Below are positions 31,881 through 43,953 of a DNA stretch of 64,000 bases, one piece after another. The notes under the pieces were generated by a model. It worked only from the letters and a program-made list of their open reading frames with translations. It ran no database searches and was not told the DNA's origin. The stretch lies in NCBI GenBank assembly GCA_015680685.1, contig MNCI01035712.1, positions 247,877 to 311,876 on the forward strand, given 5' to 3'. This DNA is from Gnetum montanum (lineage: Eukaryota; Streptophyta; Gnetopsida; Gnetales; Gnetaceae). A program made the translations under genes and the position numbers. Within the stretch, counting starts at the first letter, position 1. Each line of letters starts with the position of its first letter.

Positions 31881-34860
31881 CATGAATCCAGATCAACCTT
31901 CCACATCAGTGTTTAACACATTTGATAGCATGATCCACCCAAAGCATGCTATGCTAAGCCACAAACAATACATTTTTGTTTGTGACAAAACCCAAGTAGG
32001 ATTACCAGTGGATTGGCTTGACTTGGAGGCAAAATAGGACTATGAATGAGTCCACTAGAATGGATGGGAGTAAAACCCCTCCTTTTTTAACATAGTCCCA
32101 CTCATAGAGCCCTACCACCAGTTGTTGTTCCAACTCATTTGTGCAAACATGCATGATGTAGGGACAACCTATGAGGAAGCCTCATAGGAGGAAGAAGCTG
32201 AGTTCAAGGCCTGCTCTGAATGTAAGAGCTCCCTCTACATTGTCTTCCAATAATCGCTCCCTAGAACTGTCCCTCCTCGGTTTGGTTCACCCATCCTCTT
32301 TGAGATGGTGATCATGCCAGTTTAGCCTTCCTTACAAGCAACCATTGCATCAACGTTTATGCAGGGGCCACCTCCCAGCCCCAAATGATTTAGGCAGCCT
32401 ACGTTTTTCCTGTTTCATTAGTGCCCTTGACATTAATCCAACCCATGCATGTGTGGCCTACCTCGATCACCATTCCCATCCCTCAACCACCATATCAACT
32501 GCATCCATTTGCTACAACGTTAAATTGGCAATAATCATCTACTATGACATTAAACTAGCAACAACTATCTACTACAACATTAAACTAGCAACATCCATCC
32601 ACTACGATGTTAAACTAGAAACAATCATCTACTATGATGTTAAATTGACAAAAATTGTTTGCTACAATGTTAAACTAACATAGTTCATGACGAACAATCT
32701 AGTCCTTCATTGTGCAACCAACACAAGCTTAGCCAATGCAATTGGCTAGCACACTTCTAGGCTTGGATTAGGCATTTTAGTTGATCCAAAGTTTGATGGT
32801 GGAGATCAATTAGGTTAAGGCCACCTCCTTTGAAATCATCAAGGTGATGGACTTTTACTAGGATGACACCATAAGTCCTACGATACCACCCATAACCCTC
32901 CCAATTGGGGTTTTGCTACCTTGACTCACCAAGTACAATGGTGAAGGTAACCCCAATGCACACTTGGTTACATTCAGGTCCAAGTGCCTACTTTTGCAAG
33001 TATAGCTACATGCCATCATGCACATCTTCCTTATGTCTCTCATTAACAAGGCCTTAAACTGGTATTGTTTGTTACCTGGGGCCTTAATCTCCTCCCTAGA
33101 GGATCTCCTTAACTAGTTTGTGACATGATTTAGATACAACTTGAAACCTAAAGTAACCCTTGACCAACTCATGCAAGTTAAGCAGGGGTCCCTAGAGTTC
33201 GTGGCCAAAGTCACCCAACAATGGGAAATCACCTTGTAAGAATTCTATGAGTTGCTAACAAAAAATTACCTGTTGGTCATTTTCAAGGGTGCAATCAATG
33301 ACTTCATCAAGTCAAAACTATACTACCTGGCCTCGAAGTGTCTTACCCAAGCCTTTGCCCAAACAAAGGGCATAGAGGAGGTAGCACAAGTAAGAAATAA
33401 CCTAGCCTATGTGGCCTACAAAAATAATCACATGTGCAAGCAAAACACAATAGTCGAAATAGTAGCCATACCTACAAAAGCAACTAATCAGGGCCCAAAG
33501 CCTAAGCAACCCAAGGCCCTAACACACAAAGTTGACAACTTTGGTACCAATGCATCCACATCAATAGGGGCCATAGTGCAAGCCACTACAAGGCCTTAGT
33601 TTGAGTGTAACAATTGCTGAAAGTACACTCCATTAGCAATGAAACCCTAAGAGTTGTTGGATTAACTCTTGAACGCTAGAAAAATCCAATACAAAGAAGT
33701 ATTAGAAACTACCAAGAAATAGCATAATAGGTACTGTGAACTATTGAGGAACCCTACCTCAACAGTACCAAATGAACTTTTGGTCCTACAACATTTACAA
33801 CTAGACTAATATTGTCATTACCATCAGATTTTCAGTTATAGTACTGACAATTGTTGGGCTTTGTAGGACAATTTGCAAAGAATGATAGAAAGAGGCCAAT
33901 TGGTGCTCGATGCAGTGAGCGAATCCAATGTAGACAATTCCACTACATCATAAACTTCATCAGCATAGGTGGTCTAAACCTACTTAACAACAATTTATGA
34001 TTTGCGTGCCTCCTAGCAAGGTAAGGATCCCCTTGGCCTCCACAAGCAAGGGCCTTCCCTTTGTTATCAAAGTGCCACCTCAGGCACCTACAACACCCTT
34101 TGTGGTTAAGGTCCCATAGCAATCTTCCACTAATATGTTAAACTAGCAACCAAACCAATCATCCACTAAGATGTTAAATTGGCATGACGTAGTAACAACA
34201 ACTACTAAGTAACCTTTTGTCATCAAGGTACCACAATGAGTTGGCCCTGCAACAGCTTCTAAACCATCATTTTTCATAAGGATGCTAGAACATGATGGCC
34301 CCTCACCTACCCAAAGCTAAATAGTGGGCAACATCTCAATCTCTCCTCCTTCAAAGGCTGACCCCACTACCAACCTAGGTAGGCCTACTAAATGGCAATG
34401 TAAGAGGATGAACGAATGCCTCACAAACCTCATGGCTGAAGTAAAGGCCATAACCAACAAGCAACAACTGAACACTGGGGACCCTTTCCCCCAAGCAAGC
34501 TAAGCCCAAGTCCCCTATATGAGAGATCCATATCTCAGGCCACATGGTGGAAGTCAAGGCCAACACAATGGCTGATGACAAGGACTTTGTAGTTGTACTA
34601 ACCTAGGTGAAATAAACACTCAAGAAAAAGAACACAATGTCAAGTTTGTACAACCTAGTCATGACCTCATCTATTCATTGCCAAGTGTTGGCCCAGATGT
34701 GGGCCTCCATTCCTATTACAAAGGACATCCTTGTAGATGCGAACATCATCCATGCAACTATGTTGCCCCTTGCACCACAAGAATCAGGTTCAACATCCCT
34801 AGCATTTTGTGACAATTTAGTCAGGGTCAACCTTGAATGAGGGAAGGTTACTATGGCTCC
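31881..34860 (+). pseudogene. Element E gag (Tat type), decayed
   Basis: The ATG at 31881 opens MNPDQPSTSVFNTFDSMIHP and 51 codons. A decapeptide repeat lies at 32500-32690. The capsid core in the same frame is at 32925-33600: LTKYNGEGNPNAHLVTFRSK, MSLINKALNWYCLLPGAL, LMQVKQGSLEFVAKVTQQWE, and 115 open codons at 33252-33599. Then TPLAMKP-ELLD-LLNARKI, and at 33806-33920 YCHYHQIFSYSTDNCWAL with a following LQRMIERGQLVLD. This C-H-C motif is characteristic of Tat-lineage gag. Stops are TAG/TGA/TAA at Trp, Gln and Arg positions. A frameshift lies between 33950 and 34110. Confidence 0.75.
32500..32690 (+). repeat. 30-bp tandem repeat encoding a decapeptide in E gag
   Basis: Six copies of a 30-bp unit around ACTAYGAYRTTAAACTRGCA. 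In the gag frame each copy reads S-T-T-M-L-N-(W or stop)-Q-Q-x, with TAG where the 34180 copy has TGG. Another frame is fully open as YYDIKLATTI-like repeats. Two more copies lie at 34125-34190, where the frame reads SSTKMLNWH. Confidence 0.8.
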
Positions 34861-35470
34861 ACTATCCATTAGCATACATGTTGGATGGTGCATGGTCTAA
34901 AAAGTGTATGTTGATGATGGTGTAGCAAAAAATGTATTTCTATACTCCATCATTGACAAGCTAGGCCTAGCAGAAAAAATTAAGCTAACCAAAATTGCGT
35001 GTCTAAAATCCTTCAATGGATCACATATCACCATTAGGGGTACATTCACCTTAGACTTTGTGGTAGGAGAGAAATTCCCTACTAGCATAGATTTCATTGT
35101 CATAGAGGAGATTCCAGGCTTCAACCTAATCCTAGGCAAGCCTTTTCTAGCTCAACTGCAAGTTGTTTCCTCTTCAATCCACTAATAAGTACACCTTCCA
35201 TATGAAGATGGTCAAGTTATCATCCACAATGATAATGCATCCTCTTCAGCTATCCACAACGTAGACATGGAACAAGTGTCAGAGGTGGAGTTTATTGGTG
35301 ATGCATCTGCAACAACCAATGCAACAAATAAGGCTAACACACTCGAATGAGTGGTTGAAGCCAATAACCTCCTAGAGGATCCTAGGCCTTCTGCATCCCC
35401 TAATCCAAACTAGATTAGGAAACAACTACCCAATCAAGGCACTCCCTTGGCTGAAAATGCTTTAGGTGCT
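34861..35470 (+). pseudogene. Element E aspartic protease
   Basis: 93 open codons from 34904 to 35185. VYVDDGVAKNVFLYSIID is the active-site loop, with D-D-G where D-[ST]-G is usual. FNGSHITIRGTFTLDFVVG and IPGFNLILGKPFLAQLQ are the later strands, the last being the conserved ILG-P-L. An acidic tail runs to about 35470 with stops. No RT motif follows. Confidence 0.7.
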
Positions 35471-35699
35471 TGCCTACCCCTTACCATCACTTGCCATGCA
35501 TTTTTAACTTTCATTTACATCACACTAGCCTATGCATTTACATTTTTCTTGCTTGCTTAGATCACACATTTTATTTTATTCATGCATTTTTTTCTTTGTT
35601 TATGCATTCATCGACTTAGATTACGCATTGCATTTGAAAAACATCACAAACACATAAAAATCATAAAATTAAAATTGTAAAACACACAAGGCTTGAAAA

Positions 35700-35930
35700 G
35701 GCCTTAGCCTAGCCCATTGCCCAAAATGACTTTAAACTAGTAACCTATGACCTACCATGGCCTTAAACTAGCAACGTATAGCCTAAAATGGCCTTAAACC
35801 ATTAACCCCTTTGTGATGGCCCGAAATGGCCTTAAATTAGCGATGGCCCCAAATGGCCCAAAACTAGCAATACTTGATAGCCTGAAATGGCCTTAAACTA
35901 CCATTGCAACTGGAAATAGCCTAAAAATAT
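35700..35930 (+). repeat. Imperfect repeat array 1 in E (GGCCTTAAACTAGCAA type)
   Basis: About seven copies of a unit of roughly 30 bp around AAAATGGCCTTAAACTAGCA, with ATGGCC at 35759, 35799, 35827, 35843 and later. Shares TTAAACTAGCAA with the gag decapeptide repeat. Confidence 0.7.
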
Positions 35931-36089
35931 TGCTCTTCACATTGTTTTTCTTTCATTTTTTCATTTTAACTTAGTTTACGATAGGTGCTACTTGATGTTT
36001 TTCTAGTTGATTTTTGTAGGATCTTGTAGGCACATAGCATGACTACGCATGTAGTACTGTACCTCACCAAAGCAAGGTAAGCACACTAC

Positions 36090-36420
36090 ATGTTCGTTAT
36101 GATGCTAAACTAGCACAAAACATCCTTGGACTACAACATTAAATTAGCATCCACAACACACCTATCTGCTATGATGTTAAACTGGCATAGCTTGCCTTTG
36201 GGCCATGATGCTAAAATTGGCATCTACAACATAGTCTACTATGACTACAAACTAGCACATCTTGTCCTTGCATCATGATGTTAAACTGGCACAACATCCA
36301 TTATCCACTACGACATTAAACTAGCACCCAACAGTCTACTAGGACTATAATCTAGCACATCATGATCTGCTAGGAAATGAAACTGGGTTCATGGTCTACC
36401 AGGACTTTAAACTGGCATGT
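36090..36420 (+). repeat. Imperfect repeat array 2 in E (CTATGATGTTAAACTGGCA type)
   Basis: Eight or nine copies of CTAYGATGTTAAACTGGCAY separated by 15-25 variable bases. The core is the same as the 30-bp unit in gag (32500-32690), but here it is outside any ORF. Confidence 0.75.
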
Positions 36421-37516
36421 TGTTGATCTTTTGGAGCACCTGCCATTGGTGCAACCTTTACAACACTCATAACATCATCACACTAGCACTTCCACTAGCT
36501 TCTTGTGCACTTGCAATTGGTTCAAATTTTCACACATCTATAGCATCTTGGCATCTGACATTTCACTTGCATTTCACATTTTGTAATTTTCTTATCTTCT
36601 TGGAATTATGTTTGTAAGATGAAACCCCAGAGGTAGTCATGAAAAGATGCATATCATCATAGCAACAAGTCACCACATCACTTCGATGTGCATGATTGGA
36701 CTAGTTAAGCCAATCAAGAGTGCACATTCCCTTCATCCCATTATAGCCTATGCACATCCACTCCTTCATCGTAATAGACACTCATCCCCTACATACTCAT
36801 GATTGCACATCCGTATGATGCATACACATTATGATGCACTTGGTGTACTCTCGTCACATCACACCACCAAACCCATGGCAAATGTAATGTAACTCATCCC
36901 ATGGGGAGCCTCTATTGGTTGGTCAAAGTTAAGGAGATGTAATGCACCTCATCCATGGGAGGAATCACCTATTGTATAGACACAATGTGGTTGCATGAAA
37001 AACAAAGTCCATCTACTCAATGGCCCATAAAGCCCATCCACTCGATGGCCAACACCCTGCAACTAGCATTCAGTAGTAAGTTGGACGCGATGGAGGTTTA
37101 CCTCATGGAAAGAGAATGGGAAAAATCAAATCCCCAAGTAAATTGATAACACTATAGTTTCACAATCAGCCTAGCCTTGGATTGAATTTGACTATCTTAT
37201 GAGCACTTTGATGAGAGGTCAACATTTCAGGGGCAAGCCACTTGAAGCCATGATCACCATCAACTATGTTGATTTCACATCTTGCATCATGATACACTAT
37301 TTGCATTTCATCTCCCTTGCTTGCATTTCACCTCCCAAGAATTGCCTACACCCTTTTCCCCAGCATACCACTATCCACAACACTCTTGAACATGGTGGAA
37401 TGATAGTTGATCTAGTATCAATGAGTGATGTTGGTGCCACATCTATTGTGGTGTTTTGCAATTCTTTGTCGACATTTGTGTGGCCATTCCTCCAGATGTC
37501 AACAAATATGGGCTAA

Positions 37517-39146
37517 TGAAACACCACAAAAATTTGGACTACTACTTCCTAAGTACAAATTTGGCTAAGTTTTAGAACTATGGCACTTTCTACAAATTTT
37601 TCTAAGTGCTAGGACTATGCTCTCCACTGCACTAGAGCATAGTCAACCTAGTGGGAAGTGTAGTCAGCTTCAACTACTAAATTTGCAAAATTTTGGCTAA
37701 GTGTTAGAACGATGTCACTTTCTGCAAATTTGTCTAAGTGTTGGGACCATGCCCTCTATTATAGTAGATCATAGTAAGCTTCAATAGCCAATTTTCTACA
37801 ATTTTGGCAAAGTGTCAAAATGATGACACACACTACATAAATTTTCTAATTGTTGTGCTATGCTCCCATCGCCCTTGTTATGCTCTAGAGCATAGCTAGT
37901 GTAGTGAGCACACATAAAGCCAATTTTGCAAGATTTTTTCTAAGCATTAGAATGATGACACAAGCTGTAGAAATTGTTCTAAGTGTTGTGCTATGCTCCC
38001 ATTGCCCCTACTATGCTCTAGAGCATTGCTAGCATAGCCATCATAGAATACCAGTTTTACAAATTTTTTTCTAACTATCAGGACTATGCCTTAGAGCATA
38101 GAAAACATAGCAAGGGGTCGAGCACAACAAGGGGTGAGCGTAGTGAGCGTAGCAACCAAAGTTAGAAAAAATTTTGAACATTTTTTGGTCACTTCAAGAC
38201 TTAGAAATTTCTTTGAATTTTTCTCATAGTCCAACCTAATGCACTACCACATGGCATTCAATCTACATTTTTGGGCTAGCCTTAGCCTTATAAATACCCC
38301 TAGACCCCCAACATCTTGGGGGTTTGCAGTTGGTACTTTCATTTGGCATTTGACATTTTGGCATCTTGGCACTTAGCTTAATGGGAAAACGAGACCTAGA
38401 GCACATCACATTGGTAGAGAAGCATAGATGTACCACACAGTACATTGTAGCCTTATTGTAGCTCTGCACTACATGGTAAATCATGGCCCTGTTACAGCCG
38501 TACATCACATAGTACACCGTAGCCCCATTGTAGCCCTATAAAACATTACATGGTACATGGTGGCAGCCAACACAATAGGCATGATTCATCATAGTGAGTA
38601 CTAGACTTTATAGCTGAACACCATCGAGACTGCGACTACACTCCCACTATGCTTGTTGTACACTGTGTATCTTCTGAGACCCTTTTGGAGTTAACTACAC
38701 TCCCATTTGGGGTAGTGTTCCATTTCTCTCTCCCATTTCTAGCATTTTCTTTCATTTTTATTGTGTTTTCTCACATTTTTTCACACATTGTCAAACTATA
38801 CTACACTTGATGGTAGTCTCCATAGGGTTGACACCCTCATTTTGGGTAAAACCCTTAGCTATGCTCACCTCCATTCCATGGATACACTCTAGACTTAGCA
38901 TTGCAAAACACCACGTTGACACTTAGCATCATTTTGCATTGTTTGCATTTGCATTTTCAACTAACCATGCCACCCCTGGTTGCACCCACTGGCTTGGTTG
39001 CAATTAATAAAGTATTTGTTATTTTGACAAGATCATTTAGGGTGACCTATATCTACCTCCACCAAGGCCCTTGTGCAAATGTAGGGTTAGGTTGTGTGCC
39101 TATGAAAACCTTAATGTTCTAGCCACCAACATTTTCTATCATTACA
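37517..39146 (+). repeat. Element E 3' LTR
   Basis: 1,630 bp, TGAAACACCAC to ATCATTACA, collinear with the 5' LTR, including the U3 repeats and the hairpin. Roughly one base in eight differs in the first 150 bp by eye. Confidence 0.9.
38288..38322 (+). promoter_or_regulatory. TATA box and hairpin, element E 3' LTR
   Basis: TTATAAATA at 38288-38296. Hairpin CCCCCAA (38305-38311), loop CATC, TTGGGGG (38316-38322). Confidence 0.6.
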
Positions 39147-39151
39147 TTATG
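39147..39151. repeat. Target-site duplication, right copy, element E
   Basis: TTATG, perfect match to 29663-29667. D protease and gag continue beyond it. Confidence 0.9.
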
Positions 39152-41883
39152 TTGCACTTCTTTAAGGGGGGTAGGTTTCATGTCTTGTATGTTTCTTGAG
39201 ATATCAAATTAACTTGAGAACTTGAGTTGAGTAGAGCCTTTCATGGTGCATTTCTTGAAATTTGTAAAAAAATCAAAAGACTTTATGGATCTATTCTTTT
39301 CTTAGGAATATTTCCTACTTTTGTCTAGTTTGATACTATATTTGTTAGCATGACAATTGTAATCTTTTGATTTGATTTTTGTGGAAGTATGGTATTTGTA
39401 GGAGGATCTATCATAGGAGGAACATGATTCAATGAAGTCCTATCTCTACTAGGATTTTCTAGACTTATCCTAAAGAAAGGACATCTCTTGGATTTTCCTT
39501 TATTTTTTTTAGTATGGTCCTCTCTTTGTATATTCACTACCCTTGTAGTACTCTTTTGTTGTGGTTGTGATGGTAGTTCTCCTTGCATAATAGGTGGTTG
39601 TACTAGTGGTAAAGAATTAGGAGGTTGGATTGATGAACTAATTATTGGTTGATGTTCATAAGAATTAGGATTCATTCTTGGAGTAGTAGATCTATAGTAC
39701 TCTAGTGGATAATATGGAAAAGAAGTATGGATTGAAGCATTTCTTAGATAGTTTGGATGTTGAATGTAATATCCATAAGGATCAGGTTGCCTATATGGAT
39801 ATTGTTGCTTCAACGGTGACATTCCCCATGCTTGTGGTTGTTGCCACTACTACTATTGTTACTCTTGTGAGTGAGGGTAGGCTTTGCTTGGATAGTATGA
39901 TGGTTGGAAGGATTGTTTGAGATTATCATGTGGATAAGATAATCTTCTTGTTATCTTTTTCTTGAAAAATCATGAATTGAGTGTGTATGACCTAAACTCT
40001 TGCAAGTGGACCATAATAGGACAACATCCCTTTACATCCCTCTTCATCTTTTGAACTGGAGTTTGTACATTCCTCAACTATAGCATCTTTACCTTTATGT
40101 TTGTAACTTTCTTGTCTATGATCTCTTCTTTTCTTCTTTTCCTTGTTCTTGTTTAGTATTTTCTTCTAATATATTAAGAGCTATAGTAAATTTATCATCT
40201 ACTAAGTCCCACATTTTCTTTACCTTTGTTGCTATGTCATTGACTAATTTCTGAATGGGTAGAGTCTTCTTTTGAATGATATTTTTTAGAGTTTCATCTT
40301 CTTATCTATTGCACATTTTGACATCTCTTTTTCATATGGTAGGAACTCAATTGTACTTTTTAGCTAAATTTCTTTTCTTGAATTTGCCTTCTTCTTTGGC
40401 TAGTTGGTCTATCAGCCTTTAAATTTGATGCGTTGCCATTCTTAATAATCTATGTTGGGCATATACCCCAAGGATTTTTTTGGTCTTGTTCCTTAACCCA
40501 TCAACAATGTGTCTTAGTTGTTCCCTTTCTAAAAATCCATGAATTTTCATCCATGCAATAAAGAATAATAATTTTCCATTTTCATGTCAAGGGATTCATA
40601 TGTCCCTTGCTACCATCCTTGGATTTTTTTTCTTAAATTAGACACTCTTGTGTAGGTTTAATATTTGTCATTAAAAAGCTATAGCAAGGTACTTCATTTG
40701 TGCATTGATTCTAGTTCTAAGGATTTGTATGAGCTCTCTACCTCTATGATGAGTGTTTTGGAAAACAAAGTTAATTTTTACCAATCACTTTCAATATTTT
40801 AAAGGGCACAAGCATCATAGAATGCTTGAAGATCATGCTAAGCATCTACATTATATCAACCCTAAAATTTGGGAATGTTATTCATGTATAGTTACTTGAT
40901 GTGACTATTCCTTCCATGCCTGGTAGGGATATACGCTGCTTCTCTAATGTTAATCATACTACAAGTGGCCATTATGGGTTCTTCATGATTGTCAAGTTCG
41001 TAGGCTCAGTTGCAGTTGTGATCCCTTCGATGCTCATAGTGTTGCTCTCTTTATTCATGCCTAATTCTATCTCTTTTTTGTTCATAATCATCTTCTTATC
41101 TATTAGGACACCTTCTATGATATTGATGTCTCTCATGATCCATATGTCTTTCCCTATCATATTCTCTAGATCTTTGTTCCCTCTTGTCAGATTCCATTGA
41201 TGATCATGAGGAAGAAGAGGAAGCAGTTGAAGAATGGTTCCAGCTAGTTCTCTTTCTATGACTCATTGATTCATTCTCTTGTGGTTCTGTAGTAGCTCTA
41301 GGCCTTGAGCTTTGCCTATGTTTTGAGTCATTTGCATCTCTCCTAGGTGTTTTCACAAGGATTAAATGTAACTATATTTTGACAAGTTCCTCTAGATAAG
41401 TGATAAGTGTCTATGAATAAGATTTATGGTTGGATAGAGTTTTTCCATTATGAGTGTATTGTCATTGATTTCTTCTAGGATAACATTGTGGGTTATTTTG
41501 TTTCCTTTATTATTCTAATGTCTTATGTCCATGGTGGCATCCATTCTTACTTGTGCTTTTGTCTATTGAGATGGCTTGGTCATGTGTTTAGTAACATGAT
41601 ATTCTTCTTGTGCATGGACAAGGTTCAACCTCATCAAGATTGCCTATAGCATTGATGGTGTTGAACATTCAGGAGGCAAAACTATGTTGCCTTACAAATC
41701 TCTCCACCTATGTTGTTCATCCTGGTGGAAGACAAATGTGAAATTAGGATAATATGGATCTGTATGAGCATACAAAATCCTAATTTGTATAGGCACACTC
41801 TAGTCTTCTTTATCATGTCCTTTTTCATGACTCTTTTGTGTCTTTTTGATAGGTGATAATTTTTCATTAATTTTTGAAGCCAT
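39152..41883 (-). pseudogene. Element D gag and start of protease, decayed
   Basis: Gag starts at the ATG 41881-41883 (minus): MASKINEKLSPIKKTQKSHE, then after one stop the conserved block YAHTDPYYPNFTFVFHQDE. The capsid-like part lies at about 40300-40900. A Pro/Tyr/Gln-rich tail is open for 165 codons (39325-39822: YPYRQPDPYGYYIQHPNYL), ending near KKNKGKSKRCPFF. Positions 39152-39330 hold the first part of the protease, which continues at 29662 beyond E. A related Cys-K-G-C motif lies near 40020-40040, degraded. Confidence 0.7.
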
Positions 41884-42010
41884 ATTTGTAAGTTTGATAG
41901 TCTCTTGTGTGTGTGTGTTAAAAGATTGATTAAAAATGTAAAAGATAAACTTTGGGATTCTTAATACATTGAACTCTATAAGATCAATTACTAAGCAAAC
42001 ATTGACACAT

Positions 42011-42027
42011 CCCCTACAATAGCACCG
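42011..42027 (-). other. Primer binding site of element D (tRNA-Asp type)
   Basis: On the minus strand CGGTGCTATTGTAGGGG follows the LTR end CTCATCA after one base. It matches the tRNA-Asp complement with six changes, mostly transitions. Confidence 0.65.
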
Positions 42028-42028
42028 A

Positions 42029-42928
42029 TGATGAGCCATAAGGTATCCCAACACTCCACCATACAAACCACAAGTGCATGTGCATGACTAGATCATAATC
42101 TATGGATGGAAAATGCAAGTATGCTAAGAGTTGATAATCGATTTGTGATCGTTATCTTTCCACTTCGAGTTGGTGAAGTACAAGTGTATGATCAACTTTA
42201 AGTGAGTTGTATGATATATTAATACTATGGGTTCATGCTATTCCTAAGTGCTTTCATAATAAAGGTGAGTAAAATCTAATTCCAAGTAATGAAAGAAATG
42301 CAAATATACTCTAGCCTATGGTGATAAGAATCCATTGCTTGCTAGCTGTACATGTCTTCAGCTTATGTAACTATTACTAGAAATACTAAGTGAGTTCACC
42401 ATAAAGCAAGTCAAGTGAAATCACTACTAGGTTACCAAATGATTACACTTCAACTCTCAAAACTAGTCATACTCATTCCACCTTACTAATGAGCATGAGA
42501 AGTAAGGTACTTTAGGAATGTAAAGAACTAAGCTAAAGTAAACATGAACATGAAAATTAAAATATGTAAGAAATTAAGTAAAAACAAAGAAACTAAGTGA
42601 TTTCTGTAATGATGAAAAGCTTTCTTGATCTTTATTTCTAAACATGAATTGTGCCCAAGTACAACCTACTCAAATAAAGCCTCCTTACAACTACTAACAC
42701 CACATTGCAAGCATTTACTCTAATGTTAACTATAGAAATAAATTGTAGGGGTTTAGCTAAGGGTGTAATGAAATTGTGTGTTGTTGGTGCAACCAAGTGT
42801 TGGTATTTATAGGGCCACACATCTCCTAATACATCATATTAATGATAATGGAGGATGAGCTACAATATCATAGCTATGCTACTATAGATGCAATATCATA
42901 CTTGACAAAAAATTGGTTTTTATTACCA
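42029..42928 (-). repeat. Element D 5' LTR
   Basis: About 900 bp. It ends (minus strand) GGCTCATCA at 42029, has AATAAAGATCAAG near 42630 and a TATA box at 42804-42811, and is related to the LTR of B (shared CTTGGGCACAA). The 5' end is set at the TGGTAATAAAAACC start by length comparison with B and is uncertain by some tens of bases. No matching 3' LTR is present at the left end of D. Confidence 0.7.
42802..42813 (-). promoter_or_regulatory. TATA box, element D 5' LTR
   Basis: The minus strand reads CCTATAAATACC. Confidence 0.6.
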
Positions 42929-43074
42929 ATGTAAGGTTTGATAGGAATATGAAGGATGAGGAACATTTTTTTAATAGTAAGGTATTAGCCTAGCTTTAAA
43001 GCTCCTTATTGAGTAACTCCAAAATTACACCCAAGCTTAAACCCAAGTTCCTAAAGACATATAGTCAAATTAGA

Positions 43075-43953
43075 TGAGTCTTGATTTGGTGGATTGTGTC
43101 TCAACATCAATGTAGCAACATTGATGTATTAGTGTTGATGCATGATCTACTTTATTCAAGTTGATGCAATACACACATCCACCACATTTATGGGACCATA
43201 TTTTCAATAACTTAGCTAAGCTCTTGTAGTTTTGTTTTGTAAAAGTTAGAGTCTGTCACTAAGTGCCTATAGCATGAATGAAGTGGATTGTACAAAGTCT
43301 TGTTCCAGTGATCATGTGTTTGAATACATTTTCATGGAGGAAATAAGATCAAAGTCCATTTTCCTTCATTGTAGCACTTAACATTAGCTTAATATTTTCT
43401 TTAATTATAACTTAATTTTAATTTTAATTTTAATTCTAAGAATTTCATTAATTATTTTACATTCATCATACTTAATTACACTGCATGAGTATGATGAGCT
43501 CCAAGCATAAATACATTAGTGCTTGGTAATCCCAAAAATACACCACTTGGTATGCCTAGTAGTAGGTAGTTGATAACCCAACAACGTTAGCATATGTTTA
43601 GGATGAGTATGATGAGTTAGGAATAGATACTTTATGCATAGGCTAGATTAGATTTATTATTTGTACATAGGTTAGATAATTTATATTTTTAATATTTTAA
43701 TATAATTTATAGTTACAATATTTTAATAATATTTTAACCATAGATTGAGCAACGTTAAAATCACATTCCTTGATCAAACTTAACCATACAAACTAAATGC
43801 ACACAAGCATGATTAGGAAGATAGGGAATACTTGATCTAATGCTTAGCTATTTATATAATAATACTAGCCATAGTTCATAGAATATGATCAAATTTCTCA
43901 TGAATACTTGTCATCTATATGGGTGAATGTAGGATCTACTTTGCCACTTATCA
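43075..43953 (+). repeat. F-right: LTR of the F family
   Basis: About 880 bp with an AGTTAGAGTC..AAGTGCC block, GAATACATTTTCATG, an AATAAGATCAAAG signal near 43345 and the end CCACTTATCA. No PBS follows, so it is either a solo LTR or a 3' LTR. It matches F-left (339-764), which lies in the opposite orientation. The start is approximate. Confidence 0.6.

Larger units (their letters stand above)
35471..37516 (+). other. Element E non-coding region in place of RT-RH-IN
   Basis: No reverse transcriptase, RNase H or integrase motif in any frame or on the minus strand. The region holds two arrays of imperfect repeats (35700-35930 and 36090-36420) and the doubled phrase ATGTAATG..CTCATCCATGGG at about 36887-36962. 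The final bases before the LTR (AAATATGGGCTAA, 37504-37516) are the best polypurine-tract candidate but weak. Confidence 0.65.
29668..39146 (+). mobile_element. Element E: non-autonomous Tat-type gag-protease retrotransposon (TR-GAG-like)
   Basis: A 9,479-bp element with two 1,630-bp LTRs, a perfect 5-bp target duplication, a PBS, one gag-protease ORF (31881-35470) and about 2 kb of repeat-rich non-coding DNA in place of RT, RNase H and integrase. The gag wording is Tat-like and unlike its Athila-type neighbours. Elements with gag but no polymerase genes are known in plants (called TR-GAG). It would need enzymes from a relative. LTR differences are numerous, so the insertion is old. Confidence 0.85.
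765..42928 (-). mobile_element. Element D: oldest minus-strand Athila/Tat-type retrotransposon, split by B and E
   Basis: The pieces of D, in its own 5' to 3' order, are the 5' LTR (42029-42928), PBS (42011-42027), gag (39325-41883), protease (39152-39330 plus 28861-29662), spacer (27589-28860 plus 2201-3134) and extra 3' ORF (884-2200). Elements B and E lie inside it. After both are removed the order matches element C, except that RT, RNase H and integrase are missing and the end of the 3' ORF and the 3' LTR cannot be found. Target duplications around B and E support the nesting. The left limit is uncertain. Confidence 0.7.

Noticed and set aside
35700-36420. Possible tRNA or structured RNA genes in the repeat arrays of E
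   Set aside because: Repeat units show no cloverleaf, A-box or B-box; they share their core with the gag repeat.
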